In this document: piece by piece, positions 1 through 12,905 of the stretch
Position numbering within the stretch: the stretch's first letter is position 1
Layout of the letters: every line of letters starts with the position of its first letter
Source of the DNA: Heliopora coerulea
Taxonomy: Eukaryota > Cnidaria > Anthozoa > Scleralcyonacea > Helioporidae
Assembly: GCA_030142905.1 (NCBI GenBank)
Contig: JASJOG010000249.1
Location: 248,001-312,000, forward strand
Length of the DNA stretch: 64,000 bases
Direction: 5' to 3'
Translations under genes and position numbers: made by a program
The notes under the pieces: generated by a model
The model's database searches: none
Told to the model about the DNA's origin: nothing
Seen by the model: the letters and a program-made list of their open reading frames with translations, nothing else

Positions 1-731
1 AGTGCAGTATCAATGATGTAAATACTCAATTCTTCCATTTTCACTAGCCTGCTGTCATCATGTTCAGCCATCTGATTCTCAGGTGACATTCTACACTTGC
101 TAGTTGCTACATAGAATGTTCCGATTTTCTCTAATAAGGTCGGATCGGATTTTGTGAAGTAAGGGTCATATTGAATTGGATTTTGCAAACTTTCGCATCG
201 GATCGGATCGGAAAAAGTGATTGATGCTTCAGATTGATCGGATCGGATGGGATTGCATCAACGTTTTATGCAAACCCTTCAAACACTAGGTGCCACACCT
301 TCCACGCCTTCAGCGGTCACACCATTGATTATTGTCATTCGTACTTCTTAAAGCATCTGGAAAATCTTAAAGTTTGAAGTACCATGATGCGACAATATTT
401 GAGACTCCACACTGAAATACAAGTAGTTTGGATGAAGAATGTCAAATTCGGAAAAAAAATGCAATGAAAAGGTTGTACTCTCTCATGTGATACAAAAGTC
501 ACGTTTGAAAAAAAAGGAAAATATACATCCGTTGCTCTTCTAAGTTTTGCCCTCGCAAAAATTTCCTATATTGATCGGAACAACTCTGTAATCGGCCCAG
601 ACCTGCTCGGTCATTCGCGTTGAGTTTGCCAAGGAAAACATATTTGCTTAAGTTCCCCTATTTATAGCTAACAGAAGACATAACGCGACAAAAACTGGGA
701 TAAAAAGGATCTTTTTAACTTAAAGCACGTG
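1..731. other. Intergenic, no gene seen
   Basis: No coding region with recognisable similarity or exon-like borders is seen. At about 140-250 a short cluster of GGATC/ATCGG repeats occurs. The rest looks like ordinary AT-rich intergenic DNA. Confidence 0.5.
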
Positions 732-1436
732 TTAATATAAAAATAAGAGCCCAGCTCAAAATTCTCACGGAAAGAGACATTGATTAAAAATATATTCAAT
801 TGACGTTTCGTCGATTGCTAGACGCGCAACATCTTCAGAGTAGGAATGAATCCTGAGAGTTTGCATATTAAATTATATTTACATGGTATAGGATAACACA
901 AAGCCAATGAGAAAAGAGGAAGGTGTGAGAACGGGAAACAGCGATGAGAAAAGAGATATAAATCAAAACAAAGCAAGGGAAACTGAGCGGATAGTATCAT
1001 TGAGTTCGGGCTTAAATTTAGAAATGAGAAGGCTTTCCTTAATTAACAATCCCGAAGCGGTATTGCAATACCGTCATTATGCAATACCTAAAGAAGTCCA
1101 ATTGCAATACCACTTCGGAATTGTGAATTAAGGAAAGCCTTCTCATTTCTAAATTTAAGCCCGAACTCAATGAAACTATCCGCTCAGTTTCTCTTGCTTT
1201 GTTTTGATTTATATCTCTTTCCTCATCGATGTTTCCCGTTCTCACACCTTCCTCTTTTCTCATTGGCTTTGTGTTATCCTATACCATGTAAATATAATTT
1301 AATATGCAAACTCTCAGTATTCATTCCTACTCTGAAGATGTCGCGCGTCTAGTGACGAAACGTCAGTTAAATATATTTTTAATCAATGTTTCTTTCCGTG
1401 AGAACTTTGAGCTGGGATCTTATTTTTATATTACGA
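732..1436. repeat. Long palindrome, PLE-terminal type
   Basis: Two arms of about 320 bp are near-perfect reverse complements around a centre near 1,055-1,120. The open frames here are mirror images of each other and are not genes. Each arm carries a sequence of the form CTGAAGA, then a short stem-loop region, then GAAACGTC: 1,332-1,364 on the plus strand and 802-838 on the minus strand. This resembles the hammerhead core CUGANGA...GAAA that Penelope-like elements carry in their terminal repeats. The arms are therefore read as two inverted PLE terminal repeats (inference). No reverse transcriptase is left. Confidence 0.7.
1332..1366 (+). ncRNA. Hammerhead-ribozyme-like core, right arm
   Basis: Contains CTGAAGA (1,332-1,338), a possible stem II GTC/GAC, and GAAACGTC (1,357-1,364). 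The hammerhead catalytic core has the order CUGANGA, stem II, GAAA. Stem III is not obvious because CGTC directly follows GAAA, so self-cleavage is uncertain and may need a dimer. The mirrored copy lies at 802-838 on the minus strand. Confidence 0.35.
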
Positions 1437-4037
1437 CTTCGCTTTACGCTCGGTAAATCGCTGGTAAGTATTTTGTTAAAGCACATGTTCCTTCAGCCTG
1501 AGACCAATTCATGCCCGATTCGCAGTTTCATACACCAGTAACAGTTTAAGCAAATTTACGCTAATTTCTTAGCATTGAGGACAATGACATATCTTGCGAT
1601 TGACTCGTTTTACGGCAAAAAGCCGTTTCATTCGCAAAGAAAGAGTGTACTGAAACTAAAACCTACAGTTAATGAAAGATGCCACAACAGGAATTCCTCT
1701 CACGTAGGAAGCCTGTATAACGTGCGTATATATTCTGAGCTATTTTCGTAATTGCTGACAGAAGTTTAAGTCTGTTCTGTCGTCATTAATGTGTTTATGA
1801 GAGTCCTTTCATCGGGAACAAGGCTGACTTCTCTTCCAGTATTCTTGGAATAAAGTTTACAAGTAGCCTCTTCATCGGCTTAACCAAAAACGGTACATAC
1901 TTCTCATACGTTAATCATTTCCCACCGTTTTAACCTTTTCATTCCGTTTGACGAATAAAATCGTTGCGGAAGCTCAAGTAAAACTAGTAAAAGGCCCGTT
2001 TCCTCATTAAAATAGGTTCAACTCTTCTCGTTCGAAATATTTCTCTATAGAAGGTAAAATTTCTTGGCGTTAGCAGGAGTATAATATCATCGGTTTGCTT
2101 TGGCCGCAAAATAGTTACATGCGTGAGAAAGACTTCAGTCTTCTCTGGAAAATCACTTAACTTTAAAGACTGAAAAAACCTGTCGTTAGCCAGGGTTAAA
2201 CGAAAGAAGCCCAGTTCTTGTTGGACAGAGTTCTGTGTCCCATTTTTGTAGCTTCCATGTTTTCCAGAGAGTTTTAATATCACGAAGTTAAAGCATGAAA
2301 ACAAACAGATAAAATAGTCTGCATGATAAAGCTGAAAACATACCCAATTAAAAAAAACAAACCACAAACTGTTCATTTTCATAAAAGATTAATCTACACA
2401 ACGTCAGTAAAACAAAACTGAAAACATCGTGGGCGTATTTTGAAATTAGTCGAGTTCTGTTTATGATCTTTGGCTCTGATTACCTAAGTGAAGTAATGTC
2501 AGTAAAAAGCGATGTCTCACGGACGTACAGATTGCTCCTTCAACCAAACGTCAACTCCATAATGTCACTTAAACGGGAACTGAAAACATTGTGGGCGCAT
2601 TTTGAAACTGGTCGAGTTCAGTTTTTGATCTTTGGCTGTGATCACCTAAGTGAAATAATGCCAGTAAAAAGTGATACGTCTCATGGCCTACGGCTTGCTT
2701 CTTCAACCAAACTTCAACTGGAGTTACCATGCTTCAACCGGGCAACCAAAATATAAAAGCATTGAGAGTATCACAAAGCAATTATTCGATCACACTTTTT
2801 GATACTTCGAGTATGTCCAAAAATAATTAGAGATGAAAGAAGCTACTTTAAAACTACATCCTGTTACCTAAAGTGCTCGTCTAAAGTAACTTGAACCGTG
2901 TTAGAATAGCATATTTTTTCGGAGAAGTCATAAATTTTAAATTAATATTTATTTTTAACAATTACTCCTATGCTGTCGCTCAATTAAAAGGCCGAAAACA
3001 TGTAGTTTCAAAATAGGGCTTTTCAAATTACTGCATAGCGAGTAAGTTTCCCTACATTTTGGGTAACGGAGAAATTGCTGTAATACAGAATAACTTTCCA
3101 AAGTCTTCTAAACTGCCTCTAAATACTTTCCAAACTGCTATGTTCGGAAACGTAATGGTGTTATTTCAAGCAAAAACAATTTATACCGGCAAAGCATGCA
3201 TGCACGCACGTATTCTTACTCACCACTCACGATTACTGTAGTATACGGTGGTTTCTGTTTTCTTGAGAATTGTAATCCAAGGAAATTAAACCAACGAAGT
3301 GAACAGATGATGGGTAGAAATCGTCTGTGACGTATGGAAAGATAAGGGCCACAAAGCTGTTTACCAAAAGAAATCATTCTGTGCTGATAAAGTCTCCGAA
3401 ACGTCAGTCTGGAGAACGACGTGGGCGTAATTTTAAAACGTTATATCTTTTTGTTTATGTTGAGCGCTCATTTATCGCAACCGGTTTTCAACAATCACAT
3501 GCTACACACAACTGGTAGCATTTAAACAAAAGAAAGGTGTAAGAATTTATCTTAAACAACTAGGACAGTACATATATAATTCATAAGTTAATTGCTTTCT
3601 TATGTCCGCTGTTTTTCATGCTAGATTAGCTTCCATCTTTGTGTAAAATATACTGAAGAGGGTTTCACTTATCAGCCTAAAACGTATTTTTACAATGTAC
3701 AAAAAACTCGTTTATCAAGAACACCTCATTGCAGGCTTCCAGAGCTTTAATTACAAATATTTAAACCCCGACTAAACACGTACAACATTGAATATACTTT
3801 GGCGCTCTCGCGCTGTAATTGTCCTGACAAAAAACAAAAACAATACACACTATATCGGTGGAAGTGGGAAGTTTCTCTGATTGTTTGACAACCAACCTAC
3901 CAGAATAATCCAATAGATATCGTGGCTGACTATCGGAGCTGCACTGCAATGTCTGAAGAATGTTTTGTTTTGAATTGAAAAATACAATGATTAAGTAGCC
4001 ATTTGATTAAGTAATCATAAAAACAGAGGTGAAGAGA
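1437..4037. other. Intergenic with a 162-bp tandem duplication
   Basis: No supported gene. About 2,405-2,720 holds two direct copies of a unit of about 162 bp (both start near GAAAACAT and share the wording around GTGGGCG and TCAACCAAAC). The longest frame here (1,984-2,382, minus) overlaps copies of the dispersed hairpin repeat at about 2,052 and 2,185 and is not taken as a gene. Confidence 0.5.
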
Positions 4038-4057
4038 AGTGAGCGAGTGAGTGAGTA

Positions 4058-4093
<36 letters not shown>

Positions 4094-4141
4094 GAGTAAG
4101 TAAGAAGGTAGGTAGGTAGCTAGGTAGGTAAGTAAGTAAGC
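4038..4141. repeat. AAGT/AGGT microsatellite
   Basis: About 100 bp of tetranucleotide repeats, mostly AAGT with interrupted AGGT units near the right end. Confidence 0.9.
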
Positions 4142-4854
4142 ATCCGCTATTCTGGATAACCCTGACAATTATTACAACTCAACTGTTCTCCCTGGAGATC
4201 CAGCAAGGGTCACTCTGAATGGGTCTGATGTTCTAACATGGGGAGCACAGAGTGTCCAAAGAAAATCTGCAGTGCTTGTTCGGGAAATTCCTCTCTCACT
4301 TGGCCAAGGTAACTTAAATCAGCCATCTGCAAAGAACCGCAATCAGACCTTAACCACTATGGAGATAGTTACGAGGGCTACCATTATCTCGCCAACACCC
4401 CAACAACTCTGCCCGACACCAACAAATTGACCAAACTGTAATAGAATGATCTTTGCGTATCAACAAATCCAAAACCTTTTTGCCTCCTCGAACCTGTTAG
4501 AAGCTTACGTTGGTGAACGTTGGACGAATCTACTCTGCATAAGAGCACGCACTCGAGGACCCAAACAGTCAACATCTGTCTCCATTAGAGTAAGAAATAA
4601 ACTCTGAAAAACATCTTGAAGAATTAAGATTTAAGTAAAAACAAGACGAATGTAAACGGTAATATTTCGACCTTATTTCAAAGTCATTGTCAAACATCAA
4701 ACCTGTCAGGTTCTTGGACCCAAGTTTAAGTTCCTACGTTGATATTTAGCTGCACAGAATATGGAACGTAAAGCAGAGGCGAATCTGTGCCCACAAGTTT
4801 TGTTTACGCTTTTCTGCGGCTAACTTGGTGGCATTCTTGTTTTGGAGCTTGGTA

Positions 4855-4990
4855 ATTTCACGGACGATATGCCGACGTTCGTCAAGCTCAAACCCTTCAT
4901 AAAAACAATTTCAGAGCCCCAGACGGAGACCAAATCCGACACCTTCTTATGAATTGAGAGACGCCCTAACCAGTAGGCTACTGGAAGTCA
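4855..4990 (-). mobile_element. tRNA-derived SINE fragment
   Basis: On the minus strand a tRNA-like head has a box-A-like TAGCCTACTGG followed by GTTAGGGC, and a decayed box B. It is followed by a body containing CTGAAATTGTTTTTATGA and AGCTTGACGAACG. The same body wording recurs at 31,687-31,811 and 36,860-36,955, and in part next to the tRNA-like pair at 14,825-15,181. This marks a dispersed Pol III-type repeat family. Confidence 0.55.
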
Positions 4991-5042
4991 AATGGCAAGG
5001 AATGCTAAGGCGCGGGGGTCCAGTGTAGATAGCTTCGATAAA

Positions 5043-5210
5043 ACAGCGGCGTTCTTGAGGCTATACACTAAAAGACAGGAAAAAAAGCTTCTCGACGTTT
5101 CGAGCGATGGCCCTCACTAATCTCCTGACGAAGGGCCTTCGCTCGAAACGTCGAGAAGCTTTTTTTCCTGTCTTTTAGATAGTGTATAACCTCAAGAACG
5201 CCGCTGGCAA
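5043..5210. repeat. Palindrome with mirrored hammerhead-like cores
   Basis: Arms of about 70 bp (AGCGGCGTTCTTGAGG at the left, its complement at the right) flank a small centre. The plus strand reads CTGACGA at 5,125-5,131 and GAAACGTC at 5,145-5,152. The minus strand carries GAAACGTC at 5,094-5,101. The AAGGGCCTTCGCTCGAAACGTC-type wording fits a PLE terminal ribozyme region (family knowledge). No protein-coding part of an element remains. Confidence 0.7.
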
Positions 5211-8200
5211 GGAATGCTGCAGCTTCTTACTGGTCATCAGAAGATAGCGAGTTCAACCCCCGTCTGGGGGCTTACAAAACGTTTTTCTGAGGTTTCAGCT
5301 AGACTAAGATCTGCAAATCGTCAGTGATATCAACATAAGCGTACGGGACAGATTTCAACTATGGAGGGAGGACTGAGGCCTGTTGCAAGAAAATTTTCTG
5401 CCCGGATTTTCAAAATGAGCCAACCCCTAAGCCACACCATCCACAAAACTGTGCTCATTATATATTTTATGCAATACTAAAATGACATCGAAATGGGTAC
5501 AAACAAAACAATATCAACTGACAATACGTGAAGTCTAAAAGTGCTGAGCTTTTCCTCTTATATCCCAGGTTATGAGAACATAAGATTTCTGCCCGAAAAA
5601 CGGAAAAGTCGCCCGAAAAAATTGACGATAACCGAATCTGAGAGGGGCTGCAGTCCCCCAGCCCCCCGGCTTGTACGTCTATGGATATCAATAAGCTCCC
5701 GTATGCACTTTTGGTGTAACATTTATCTCATTCAATCACGTTATCAGCAATTCGTGGCTGCCACATAGGCGGCACATGCCCTATTGAACTGAGCATGGTG
5801 AAGCTGAAAAGCTGGCCTAGAAAAACTGTCCTCAGTAAAATAATCTGGGTTTAGAAAGAATAAAATAATTTGGAATTAGCCTTAGTTAAATGATCTGGTG
5901 TTAGCTAGAGTGAAATAAATAGAAAGCAAGTCCTGCCGAGAAAGAGTTAGGGCAAATGGAACAATAATGCTCATATCATCGTCGGCTCAGTTTCGTTAGA
6001 TCAGTGGAGGGTGATAAATAACGTATAAACCTTGTTACGGTATTCCTGTATTTTGTGGTAAAATTCCAGCATTTCTATGTCTCTAGGACAATCTAAAGTC
6101 TACTTGCTAAACTTCATCGAAGATGATATACATGTCAATCATGCGATATTTGGCTTAAAAATATCGGTCAAGATATATAACCTTTACATAAGGTCCGAAG
6201 TTTTCTTCCTAAGTTCAAAGTGGTCATGGCTGTAGGACAATTATCACGCCGTTTGTAGTTGAAGATTTCCCTGAAAGGAGATTACTTCGCCTTCGGTAGT
6301 GTCAATACGAAAACGCCGACTGCGACATGCGAATAATTGTGTCCGGTGCGGGTTAAAAAGCAAAACATTGAATATCACCATGCAACGAATACGCTAAATG
6401 AGAGTAATGTTGATTAGTTTCAAATCGAAGATTACGTTATTAAAAAGATGAACAGTGTAATTCGATGACATTCCGTTGATAAGAAAAGTAGCATAAATTT
6501 CGAATCAACGTGTTAACGAAATTCCGTTGTTTTTACTTTATCAAACACTTGGTGGTTCCAGAAGTTTGTAGAAAATGATAAGTGATGAAAATTAAGTGTC
6601 AAAGTATTTAAACATCAACACTAGTGGGCGAGCACTTGGTGATCTTACTTTATATACAAAAAGTCCAAAACAAGAGACAGTCGACCATGATTACAGATAA
6701 ACACAGGACGGATTATATGAATAATCTGAATAGAAAGACCCCAAAAAAATTTGATATCGGAGCACGCAAAAATTCTGTGCTTCGTGTTTGCGTTTCTTTT
6801 TAATTGACATTGAATTTCTCCTAGTTTACGGAGACAAACATCACCGAGTGTAAGAGTGTCGGTAAAGAAAATCAACAGACAGCTGGAAGATAAAAAAGAA
6901 AATATTAGGTTAAAAAAATTCCATAATTCCCTTTTATATTGTGGTTTAAAGAAATGGTTTGGGTCAGACGAAGATCATCTGGTGATAAGCTTCCGTTACG
7001 GCACACCCAATCAATTCAGTGGGTATCAGGAACTTGTAGCACGATAAAGCTGCATGGAATTACTCTGCTAGGTAAGCGTAAGCAAATTATAAGCCAAACA
7101 CGCGTTGTGATGATGTAAAAAGTAATCATTCAAAACGTAATTATTTTGGAATGAACATATAAGGAAAGAAAAAATAAAAGGATGACAGAGTAAAAATAAG
7201 GAACAGTCAATTACAGTCAGGCGTAACCCTTCAAGCACGTCATGGGCTCGGCACACTTACAAAAGAAACCATGGTTTCTGTATCGGTACACAAAGATAAT
7301 CGTTTCATGCTTCCTTGTTTCATTTTAACTCGTCCTTGTTTCAGTTGCTGCAGTAATGAATCTAGTTTTTGTCGTTATAATCTGGACAAACATTACCAAG
7401 CGGTTTTTATTCAAAAACACATTACGTCACTCGTTATTTTCATCGCAAGATGAACAATATTTAATATTCAGTTAGAGGGATATGATTATTTTGTCGTCGT
7501 CAAGAGGTGACAGGCGGAAGTGCGTGAGAGGTGGAAATGACGAAGCGATGGGTATTAAATGCTTGCTTACGGCCCTCGTAATGTAAACGTACAGCCCGGA
7601 AAACCGTAGCTCAGATACGTTGGCACCTTCTGTGACGAAGGAATGAAAACGACGTCTCATAGTAGGGAATATTCGGAAATGTCTTGGTATATCTTACTTG
7701 GACCTAACTTGTAGAACTATCACGACAGTTAGAATTGATACACCTTCAAAATCAGAGAAACAATAACACTTCACCGAGAAGACTTCACGGGGACCATTCG
7801 ACAAAGCTCTCAGAACAGAAATTAAACAGCAAGAAAAGGAACACCAAGTGTTACCAACGAAACATTGGGCAATCTATTAAAATAGCACATAAAACGATAT
7901 TTTACCAAGGTAAGTTTGGCTTTGATATTGTTGTCGTAAATTCCTCACCGGTGAATAAAATAAGTACTTTTTATCGAATCTAACCCTGCAATACTGCTTT
8001 TGTGTTTAATCTTTCCTGCTCGGTTATACAATGGCCGAGTTAACGCAATTATTCAGTCAATCCTTATGCGAATTCATAAGTTGATTAATAGCGTAAATTA
8101 CTACTAAGCCGATAGACACACAGGTGAGTAAGAAAACGATTATTTGATAAGGTATAGAAATATAATTCAGAGTCCATGCGATGAAAACAGTTCATCTATC

Positions 8201-8877
8201 GTAGACGAAGAGAGAGGGGAAGGTTTACCATCCTACATTCTTTTCATTTCGCGTATTCTGTCGTCAGTCACCCGTCGCGGGTGTCGGGTGAGCGGTTTCT
8301 CTTGTGGGACAACTTACAAGCTGACTTTAAGAGAACGTTCGTCAGCAGCCATTATATGAGCACTGTTTCATGGAATTACCGAAATTTAACTAACTCAATT
8401 CCAAGTAGTGAACTTTCAACAGACCTCCCCAGTGATCACATTGTTGTAGTTCATCTTCAGTCGTAGTGGTTTGCACCAACTGGGGGCAATTACTTCCCAA
8501 AGTGGTCATCCTTCTGATTTAATCATGCACTTATGTCCTGAGTGTCTTCACAGCAAAGATGTGTGGGAGGAACAGGGGTCTGGGTTTGACAGTTGACACT
8601 TGCCAGGTTTGACATCTGCGGGTTCTGATGTCGATTCACATCCGAGACTCCCAGTTTCGTCAAAATAAGTTTCCCTGATTGTTACACAGCATGCCTGTAG
8701 TACGAAGTGAAGTCTACCGATGCCAGCGACGTAGCTTTATAGAAAAGTCTGTAGTGAACACTTGTGTTTCTTTTAGTCGTTAACGAGAAGTAAGATATCT
8801 GAGAAGACTTTGCGGTTTTCACATCCGCGCGGTTGAAACTCAGGAAGTGATAAGTCCACAAGAAGTAGACTTGTAGG
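5211..8877. other. Intergenic, no supported gene
   Basis: No conserved coding exon found. Near 5,830-5,920 there are decayed minus-strand copies of the dispersed hairpin repeat described at 29,912. The rest is unassigned AT-rich sequence. Confidence 0.4.
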
Positions 8878-9305
8878 CATGGGCGTCCGCAGGATTCTTT
8901 CGAAGAGGGGGGACGCGTGATAGCCAAGGTATGCGGTGAGCTTATGACCGTGTGACATAATGCTGGCTCAGGTTTGAAATTTTAAGAAGTCCGCACCGTT
9001 AACACTGTAAAAATCACCCGTGCCGTGCCCAAAAATAGTGGTACCAAATCTTAGCAGTGCCATACACAAAATGTTAATAGTATAAACTGAATTTTGACAT
9101 ATTTATTATGAGATAAAGCATGAATAAAGCTTTAGAAAAGAAGTCTAAAGCTCTTAATAGTAAATAATTCTCATTCATATGACCAGCAATTGCCACTTCA
9201 TGCATAATTGTATGTAATCACTGCTTAGTTACCAAGAAATATTCCTTGTCCCGCATTCCGGGGGGGGCAAGAGCTCCCCCTTGCCCATCTCTGCGGACGC
9301 CCATG
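8878..9305. mobile_element. hAT-like non-autonomous transposon
   Basis: A 428-bp element with perfect 15-bp terminal inverted repeats CATGGGCGTCCGCAG. It is flanked on both sides by the 8-bp direct duplication CTTGTAGG (8,870-8,877 and 9,306-9,313). An 8-bp duplication is typical of the hAT superfamily. There is no transposase frame inside, so it is a MITE-like passenger. The intact duplication points to a fairly recent insertion. Confidence 0.85.
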
Positions 9306-10445
9306 CTTGTAGGCAACAGTTTTTCAATGAATCTTCTTCAGACAGTTTCTATGCTCTTTGATTTTTGGCGTTAATCACCCCTCATAATCTCATGGTCATC
9401 TTTGGTACACTATTTACGATGCAATTGATATGAAAGGCAATTGCTTCCCCTTGCAATTAATCTGGTGGGCGACAGAACAAACACTTATGAACGTGCCTCT
9501 TCCCTCTTGTGCGAATTATATAAAGACGATGATTAAGTGCATTTTGTGCCACTATGTCAAACTTAAAGATGAGCTCGCCAAATACATTGAATATATGCCC
9601 AGTCGCATTCAGGCTTTAATACAAGCCAGTGGGATGGAACACCAAGTATTTATTATTCCTTGATACTGATATTGCCTTACATGTGCATGGAAAGAACTCA
9701 AGAACTACATTCAAGTCAATTAACCAGAATCTACAATGTAGCTCCATCATATCGCGCTAGAATATTTCTGAATTAGTGTTTGATTGAATGCATTTTGAAT
9801 TCCGCATAGAGCTGAGATGGAAATCATCCTAAAACGCAAATTATAAACGCTAAGAAAAAGGATATCCATATGCTTTACAGCTTTGCCTCCGTCCCATTGG
9901 AATGTGCGACACTCGAGGAGTTGATTATTCAAATTTCAAGGGTCCAGACACACAGCGCCACTTATTTACTACTCACTGACCTCGCTTGTTCGGTCTGTAC
10001 GAGGTCCGGTATTTCGCTAGTAGACGCAACATATGTTCTATATATAAAATTTCTTAACCATCGTCATTCTGCATGGCTACTTTTCCTTTTCTGATTGTTC
10101 GTAATACATTTTCAATTCATATTTTGTCAAACATTTTAATTTTTATTCGACATAAGAGCGGCTTTTCGAAATCTTCCCCCCTGAGCGGGCAATACGAGAA
10201 ATATTCAACTTCTTATGAACCAATCGAATTGAAGGATTTCCGCATTCAGACCGCTTACTGACGCAGCTATATAATAGCAAGCAATATCGCCTAGCGCCAA
10301 ACTGTATTTTTACGGCGATGTGAGCTGGCACAGTTTTTAATCCGATAAGTTTTTAACACAAAATGTTGCAACAACAAAATTGAAGACAGAAAAAGCTTCA
10401 CAAATGCATGTTACATGCATCAATTCTTCGCGCAACATTTATTAT
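9306..10445. other. Intergenic, no supported gene
   Basis: Only short frames without recognisable domains. No clear repeats apart from the target duplication at the left edge. Confidence 0.4.
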
Positions 10446-10708
10446 AAGGCCTGGTTCACACTTGAATACAAGCATAAGCATAAGGTTAAAAGAAAAGCCA
10501 AACAAAGGAATGAAGTCAAGCATGCGACATAAGGATCGTTGTAAGCATAAGTGTAAGATCATAGTCCAAGCATAAGCCAAGAACCAAACAAAAGACGAAA
10601 CAAAGAAAAATTCTTATTTTTTCTTCGCAAGTCCCAGAGGAGATGTCATGCTTTGTTTTCGTATTGATCTTGTTTTTATGGTTATGTCGCTAGTGTGAAC
10701 AAGACTTA
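10446..10708. mobile_element. Short TIR element
   Basis: Imperfect terminal inverted repeats (CTGGTTCACACT at the left, AGTGTGAACAAGAC at the right) enclose an internal region with repeated AAGCATAAG. No coding capacity. Probably a MITE; the family is not recognised. Confidence 0.5.
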
Positions 10709-10712
10709 AGTG

Positions 10713-10866
10713 ATACGATGACATGAGGGAAATTAGTGATTGAATGTCCCCGAAAGCCGAGGGAGGTTCGGGGAAGTACCGAGGGCGTTAGCCCGAGGGA
10801 CTTTCAGAAACCTCCCGAGCTTTGAGGGGACATTTAATCACTCATTTCCCTCATGTCATGGTATTG
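10713..10866. repeat. Palindromic element
   Basis: Inverted arms GACATGAGGGAAAT and ATTTCCCTCATGTC, with GC-rich inner parts containing GGGAGGTTCGGGG and CCTCCCGAGC, form a strong hairpin. A similar layout (GCTCGATGAGGGTCG / CGAGCGGGAGG) appears at 52,585-52,740, so this is likely a repeat family. Confidence 0.6.
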
Positions 10867-12556
10867 GTTTGTAACACCATGATGACCAACGAAATTTACT
10901 TGGTATTGTTTGAAGTTCTTTTTGGGATGTTAGTATTGCTCATGGTAGGTACCAGCACTTGTATTAAATGAGTTGTTCATTGCTTAAATTTAAAAACATT
11001 ATTTGATGTTTAGTCATGCATGTTAATGAGGGAAAATTTCTAATTTTCCCACTTTTGAGGGAAAATTAGTAAAAGTATGCATGCTGAGGGAATTTAGCAA
11101 TTAATTCTCCCCTTGAGAACAATAGAAACGGAGGTCATCATGGTATTACCGCGTTTATAATATTCGTGCCGTGTAACATCACGAACAATAGCATGAAGAT
11201 AGAGAGGGGCACTTGAAAAGAAGAAACTTGATCCTAGTACTTCCCCAAGCTCTAATCAAGCATCCTGCCTTGTTAACGGCACGAAAGCTCAGCCGTGAAG
11301 CAAATGTTTATATGGTGTACCACAAACATATGGCAGAGGCAACACTTAAAGTTTGACGTTGTCTTGAAGTCCCAAATCAACTGTAAGGAAACGGCTGTTA
11401 GAGGAATTTACACGATATTTTCCGAGCTTTCACTACTTCGCTGAATCACGATGATCCACATGTGCCAATATCCTCACTTCTATGATCCACTTTAAAGAAG
11501 TGTCCATAGCGCGAAACCGATTCGCATAGTTTCACTAAAAGTTCTCATTTGCTGCCTATATTCCACTCGTAAAAGTTTTAATGACTCAGTCACCAACCAA
11601 CAAATCAGCTCCTAAAAAGACGACTACACTAAAACAGCCAATACATAGACGAAATAATAAAGGCTTAAAGATTGTATATTTCCCAAAATGCAAAGACGAG
11701 AAACTAAAGCGACGGGCGAAAGCCTGTCGCCAGAGTGAAAAGTAAAGTGAAATCGGTTTTGAGTCCACTTTTATTACGTTCCCTTCTGACGAAGGAAAAA
11801 CATCAAGCACCACTACAGTTCCAGAATCATTCTCAGAGATATACATGAACGGTTCAAATACCGCTCGAGTCAACATTTTTCAGTTGACTTCGGCAGTGTG
11901 AGATTGTCATGAAAAATTTCTGACTACTACAGTTTACTGACGGCACTCAAATGACTGGCGCTTCACTTCCATCAGAAACTAGATCACAGAGAAAAACAAG
12001 TTAGATATATTGGGGCGTGGGTAGGGGATTTTAGGTGGAAAGATGTATGTTGCTATTGATCTTTAATTAGGTCATTAAAAGATAAGATAGACATATCGTC
12101 GCAGACAAAAGCCGATATAATGCCGTTCTACAAATAGCAACGCCTTCGGATCTGACCAGGAAAAAAAGAAATCCTAGAGCTCGTTTTAGAGCCTGACCTA
12201 ACACGCGATTCCTAATAATGAATTCATATAATTAATGATTTAATAGCAAATGGCGAGATGTTAGTGAATTGCATTGAAAGGCCATATGTATGAGAGAAAT
12301 ACGACAGACTTAACACAAACCGGCGAAATGAACCATCAATACGAGCATTTAGAAACCTTCTTATTGATTTATCGGTTATTTTAACACGGTGACCTGTTAA
12401 CCATAATAGTTCATATTAATAAAATATGGCAAATTAAAGGTAGTTTGTCATGGAGCCGTATGTAATGAAAGAGCGAATATCCTAAATGTGTTCAACCAAA
12501 CTAAATTACACATTAATTTACTCTTTCCCGGCGGAATAAGACGTCAATCATTTTAG
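10867..12556. other. Intergenic, no supported gene
   Basis: A small palindrome lies near 11,018-11,075. A 96-codon minus frame at 11,586-11,876 has no recognised similarity and no clear exon borders. Confidence 0.4.
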
Positions 12557-12905
12557 GTGGTGTTTACATGGAAGCGAGCCAGCCCTCCCAGTTGGCCTGG
12601 CTCTTTTCGCTGAGATCTCCCTCCAGTAAAATTCCTTGTAAAATTTGTTTTCGTTTTCACACGAGAGCGAGGTCAGCCCTCCTAAGCGAGATCTCTGTGT
12701 TGACTACCCGAGATCTCGCCTAGGGGAGCTGAAAAGTTCTCATGTAAACACACTCAGAAGAGCCTGCCCTGCTAAGAAGAGCTGGGAAAAATTAATGAAC
12801 GCAAAGAGCTAGAAAATTCCCATGTAAAGGCAAGATGAAATTCAGCCCTCTTGCTAGGGATAACCCAACCAAGAGGGCTGGCTCGCCTCCAAATAAACAC
12901 TCCAT
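12557..12905. mobile_element. TIR element, about 350 bp
   Basis: Terminal inverted repeats of about 30 bp, sharing GCGAGCCAGCCCTC, begin near GTGTTTACATGG at the left and end near AATAAACACTCC at the right. There is no transposase frame. A copy of the dispersed hairpin repeat (CTGGCTAATTCCA) follows at once at 12,907. Confidence 0.65.

Noticed and set aside
907..1263. Two 74-codon frames on opposite strands with almost the same protein
   Set aside because: They are mirror products of the palindrome at 732-1,436.
1984..2382. 132-codon minus-strand frame
   Set aside because: It overlaps decayed copies of the dispersed hairpin repeat, has biased AT-rich codons, and matches no family.
4038..4141. 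Possible CRISPR-like array
   Set aside because: It is a simple AAGT/AGGT microsatellite without spacers, and the DNA is eukaryotic.
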